Positions 25,855 through 32,028 of a stretch of 32,028 bases of DNA are shown piece after piece. Position numbers and translations under genes: made by a program. The notes beneath the pieces were generated by a model. The model did no database searches and was not told the origin of the DNA. It worked only from the letters and a program-made list of their open reading frames with translations. The DNA lies in contig BJOX01000174.1 of assembly GCA_009731375.1 (NCBI GenBank), positions 211,673 through 243,700 of the forward strand. The letters are read 5' to 3'. The DNA comes from Paulinella micropora. Its lineage: Eukaryota; Cercozoa; Imbricatea; Euglyphida. Within the stretch, counting starts at the first letter, position 1, and each line of letters opens with the position of its first letter.

Positions 25855-26030
25855 ATCATATTTCTATGAATTCCTATCATATTTTAAACGAAACACCAAC
25901 CTATTTTCGCCTCCGGCGAGGCCCCTAGGCCTCAAGGCCGGGCGGGCCAAGTAGCCGGGTGCGGTATCGTGCAGTACCGTTCCCTTGAAAAGCTGTATTA
26001 AGCCCTGTTTTTGCCTTCTTGTTCCTTTTT
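25855..26030. repeat. Diverged second copy of the 23280-23400 segment
   Basis: TCTATGAATTCCTATCATAT, CGAGGCCCCTAGGCCTCAAG and GGCCGGGCGGGCCAAGTAG match 23278-23365. GCGGTATCGTGCAGTACCGT (25961) is a decayed form of the 23211-23232 palindrome, and GCCTTCTTGTTCC (26012) matches GCCCTTCTTGTTTTCC (23376). The two copies bracket the TAC satellite. Confidence 0.65.
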
Positions 26031-26035
26031 TGTTG

Positions 26036-27040
26036 TTTCTGTTTCTCAGTAAGAATGACTGTGGGTACCGCCTACCAAAACACACTCACTAGCTTCTTGC
26101 TTGCCAGGCTTAGTTTATTTCAAAGGTGTCAAGTGTTGGCACTTGCACTGACGCATGCAGTTTCATTTCAACGCGTCCGTGGGAACGTTTCTCCAAGGCC
26201 GGCCTAAAAATAACTTTGATAATACCGTAAACACAGCCCGCGCGACTGTGCGCAATGTTTTTCGACATTGTTGGCGTCGGCAGGGACAGTGACATTTTTT
26301 TCTGGATAATGCCCACTGGAAATTATTTTGTCCGACTTTATTGCCTCGTCGTATGAGCATTAACCATGATATCTGCTGTTGAACGCATGTAACCTGTGCT
26401 ACAGGCTGCTGCTAGCTGGGATCGACATATGTTGCAAAACTTTGTTACACCTCTGATATGCAGTCTTTTTATCTCTCCTTACCAGCTCCGTGGCACTGTG
26501 GGAGCGTAGCGTATAGCTATAGATATCGCATATCGGTATGTACATATACACCGTGGCATACACATACGTTTTATACCGTGACATATAGATATCCCACAAA
26601 ATATAAGATATCATTTGGCATTTCTTGCGTGCTGATACGGAAGAACACCCTTGGGCTTGGCCGGCGCCAGAGAGGTCAGGGCCAAATGTGCAAACTCGCT
26701 TGTGCCACTCATAGTCTCATGCCCGGTGTCTGAGACTGAGGAGTACTCTGAGGGGAGAAGGCAATCCCCTTGCCCCCCCCCCCCCCCCCCAAAAAAACAN
26801 NNNNNNNNNGATTTAGTCCAAAAGAGCAGTAGTGCAATAGTTGCAATGTCTCTAAATGGAAACTGGAACCAAAGTTCAACAGAAAGGCTCCTTAAAAGGA
26901 AAATATAAAAGGAGAGAGAAAAAGCAAAAAGAGAGAAAGTAGAGAGAAGGAGAGAAATGCAAATTAAAACAGTGCTTGCGGATAACGTAAACAAAAACAC
27001 AAAAAGATAAACCCAAAAAGAATTTCGCAAATATAAACAA
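26036..27040. other. Mixed unique DNA, no gene seen
   Basis: No frame has protein character. A C18 run meets A7 at 26773-26798 beside a ten-N gap (26800-26809). Bases 26880-26960 are purine-rich. The remainder is unique sequence of average composition. Confidence 0.55.
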
Positions 27041-27043
27041 CAA

Positions 27044-27080
27044 ATTTTTCTTTTTCTTTTTCTTTTTCTTTTTCCGCAGT
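27044..27080 (+). repeat. (TTTTTC)n run ending in CCGCAG
   Basis: Five TTTTTC units followed by CCGCAG have the shape of a strong 3' splice site, but the sequence after it has a stop within three codons in one frame and enters the hexamer array, so an exon is unlikely. Confidence 0.6.
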
Positions 27081-27149
27081 ATGTACTATGAGTTACAAAT
27101 TGCAGCACTATAGCAGCAGGAGGATTCAGCAGGAGGATTGTTTGGAGAC

Positions 27150-30335
<3,186 letters not shown>

Positions 30336-30343
30336 ACATAATA

Positions 30344-30374
<31 letters not shown>

Positions 30375-30391
30375 GTGCATGTGCATGTGCA

Positions 30392-30436
<45 letters not shown>

Positions 30437-30457
30437 GTGTGTGTGTGTGTATGAGTA

Positions 30458-30492
<35 letters not shown>

Positions 30493-30510
30493 ATATGTAT
30501 ATGTAAATCT
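30336..30510. repeat. (TATGTG)n array in opposite orientation
   Basis: The hexamer changes from CATACA-rich to its complement-type TGTATG at about 30336, with a pure GT stretch at 30438-30450 and TGCATG variants at 30375. Together with the preceding CACATA words this gives an inverted arrangement. Confidence 0.9.
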
Positions 30511-30717
30511 AAATGTATATGTGTATGTATAATATAATGTGTATGTATGTTTGTAGGACATGTATATGTATACGTGTTTTCATATATGTATGCTTAAACG
30601 CAATGCATGCATACATGCATACAAACATACATGCATTTCTGCATACAGAAAGACAGAAAGAACGACAATATTTGATACATGCACACGTTACATACAGTAT
30701 ATGTAAGCTTAGACATT

Positions 30718-30897
30718 CAAGTGGCAAAAAATTCAAACTTTGACCTCATCTTTCTCAATCAATATTTGAGATATGGAAATGCAGCGCACACCGTTGGAAA
30801 GCTCTTGTCCTAAGCTTTCCAATGCTGGCTTCAGATTTGTTGTATCACTTAGATTGATGGAGAACGATGAGATCAAAGCTGGATGGTTTGCCACTTG
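30718..30897. mobile_element. Small foldback (MITE-like) element, 180 bp
   Basis: Ends CAAGTGGCAAA and TTTGCCACTTG are exact reverse complements (11 bp), and similarity of the arms continues for about 45 bp through TTTGACCTCATC against GATGAGATCAAA. A second, perfect inner hairpin has arms TTGGAAAGCT (30794) and AGCTTTCCAA (30813) with a 9-base loop. No frame and no obvious target duplication. The compact double hairpin suggests a non-autonomous transposon. Confidence 0.7.
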
Positions 30898-30979
30898 ATA
30901 TATATATGTGTATGATGATAGATGGGGGAAGCCAACTGTCAGCTCCAAGTGCCTCACTGCTCCCTACAGGTGTGTATGC

Positions 30980-31027
30980 ACTTGTGTGTGTGTGTGTGTT
31001 TCTATGCGTGTGTGTGGGTTTCTATGC

Positions 31028-31062
<35 letters not shown>

Positions 31063-31065
31063 TCT

Positions 31066-31111
<46 letters not shown>

Positions 31112-31310
31112 TAGCTGCAGCTTATTCCTGGCTACATACATACATACATACATACATACATACATACATACATACATACATACATAAAACATAAATACAT
31201 ACATACATACATGCATACACACACACACTTGGTGTGCTGTCTCAGATTGCTGCAGATGGTATGCATATATATATATACATATAAATGTATATATATATAA
31301 TATAATATAA

Positions 31311-31341
<31 letters not shown>

Positions 31342-31345
31342 GACA
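30980..31345. repeat. GT, CT, CATA and TA microsatellites
   Basis: GT (30985-31018), CT (31030-31107), CATA (31134-31210) and TA (31266-31341). A 32-base word starting TGTGCTGT lies at 31233-31264 and again, diverged, at 31349-31380, on both sides of the TA run. Confidence 0.9.
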
Positions 31346-31432
31346 TGTTGTGCTGTTCCAGATCGCGGCCGATGCTATGCTTGCGCTAGGCTATTTGAGC
31401 ATACCCTGTGCCTTACTGGTCCGAGCGCCTCT

Positions 31433-31966
31433 CTCCTCTCACCTCACAACCTTCTTCTCCTTCTCCTCTCACACACAACCTTCTTCTCCTTCTCCTCTCA
31501 CACACAACCTTCTTCTCCTTCTCCTCTCACACACAACCTTCTTCTCCTTCTCCTCTCACACACAACCTTCTTCTCCTTCTCCTCTCACCACAACCTTCTT
31601 CTCCTTCTCCTCTCACACACAACCTTCTTCTCCTTCTCCTCTCATCACAACCTTCTTCTCCTTCTCCTCTCACCTCACAACCTTCTTCTCCTTCTCCTCT
31701 CATCACAACCTTCTTCTCCTTCTCCTCTCACCACAACCTTCTTCTCCTTCTCCTCTCATCACAACCTTCTCCTCCTTCTCCTCTCATCACAACCTTCTTC
31801 TCCTTCTCCTCTCACACACAGCCTTCTTCTCCTTCCTCTCACCACAACCTTCTTCTCCTTCTCCTCTCACACACAACCTTCTTCTCCTTCCTCTCATCAC
31901 AATCTTCTTCTCCTTCTCCTCTCATCACAAGCTTCTTCTCCTTCTCCTCTCACCACAACCTTGTCC
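31433..31966. repeat. Polypyrimidine minisatellite, 27-30-bp unit
   Basis: About 18 copies of a unit built as CTCCTCTCAC (with CA, ACACA or TCA variants) plus AACCTTCTTCTCCTT. Unit length varies by the CA step only. The plus strand is nearly pure pyrimidine apart from the CACAA step. No open frame of interest; the array runs to the window's edge. Confidence 0.95.
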
Positions 31967-32028
31967 TCCTTCTCCTCCTTGTCATTATGCTCCTCCTCCT
32001 GCCCACCCCTCCTACTTTTCACATTGCC

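Noticed and set aside
27044-27080. Splice acceptor for a plus-strand exon
   Set aside because: The signal is a simple TTTTTC repeat and the following frames close or enter the hexamer array.

Overview
This window is repeat-dominated eukaryotic nuclear DNA, not a bacterial or phage region. It shows decayed LTR retrotransposons, several kilobases of simple-sequence DNA, foldback elements, 10-N scaffold gaps and no operon-like gene spacing. The host cannot be named from sequence alone. The Ty1/copia proteins are diverged (very acidic Gag, extra Cys/His domains), which would fit an alga, other protist or invertebrate, but that is a guess.

Bases 1-17,590 form a nest of three LTR retrotransposons. 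(a) Copia-1, plus strand: about 263-4259, with protease, integrase and the start of reverse transcriptase (RT). (b) A Ty3/gypsy element on the minus strand inserted in the RT of copia-1. Its 3' LTR begins with TG at 14246, ends at 4260 (terminal TGCTA/TAGCA) and is split in two. Its RT and RNase H lie at 16232-17451, and its 5' part is lost in microsatellite. (c) Copia-2, minus strand, 4568-13935, sits inside that gypsy LTR. It has 187-bp LTRs, the target duplication GGATA, a polypurine tract, a candidate primer-binding site, and the order capsid, zinc knuckles, extra Cys/His domain, a domain shared with copia-1, protease, integrase, RT, RNase H. Copia-2 is itself interrupted by a 301-bp foldback element with a 3-bp target duplication (10303-10609). 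It also holds a perfect 38-bp-arm palindrome (6045-6132).

All three elements carry frameshifts and stops and look inactive, but catalytic motifs remain readable: DSG protease, D-D-34-E integrase, HVDD and YIDD polymerase, and RNase H residues.

Bases 17,598-19,671 are TATG/GA microsatellite with G-run/C-run hairpins and a 250-bp tandem duplication. Bases 19,788-20,254 (minus) hold the only candidate host exon. Bases 20,296-23,440 are AT-rich with a foldback and two tandem-repeat families. Bases 23,440-25,840 are a (TAC)n satellite with a strand switch and a 98-bp higher-order unit. Bases 27,150-30,335 are a 3.2-kb (ATACAT)n array. The right end has a small foldback element (30,718-30,897), more microsatellite and a polypyrimidine minisatellite (31,433-31,966).

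No rRNA, convincing tRNA, CRISPR array or intact host gene was found. The most notable items are the datable nest of insertions, the unusual copia Gag-Pol layout shared by two elements, the foldback element with its target duplication, and the higher-order satellite.
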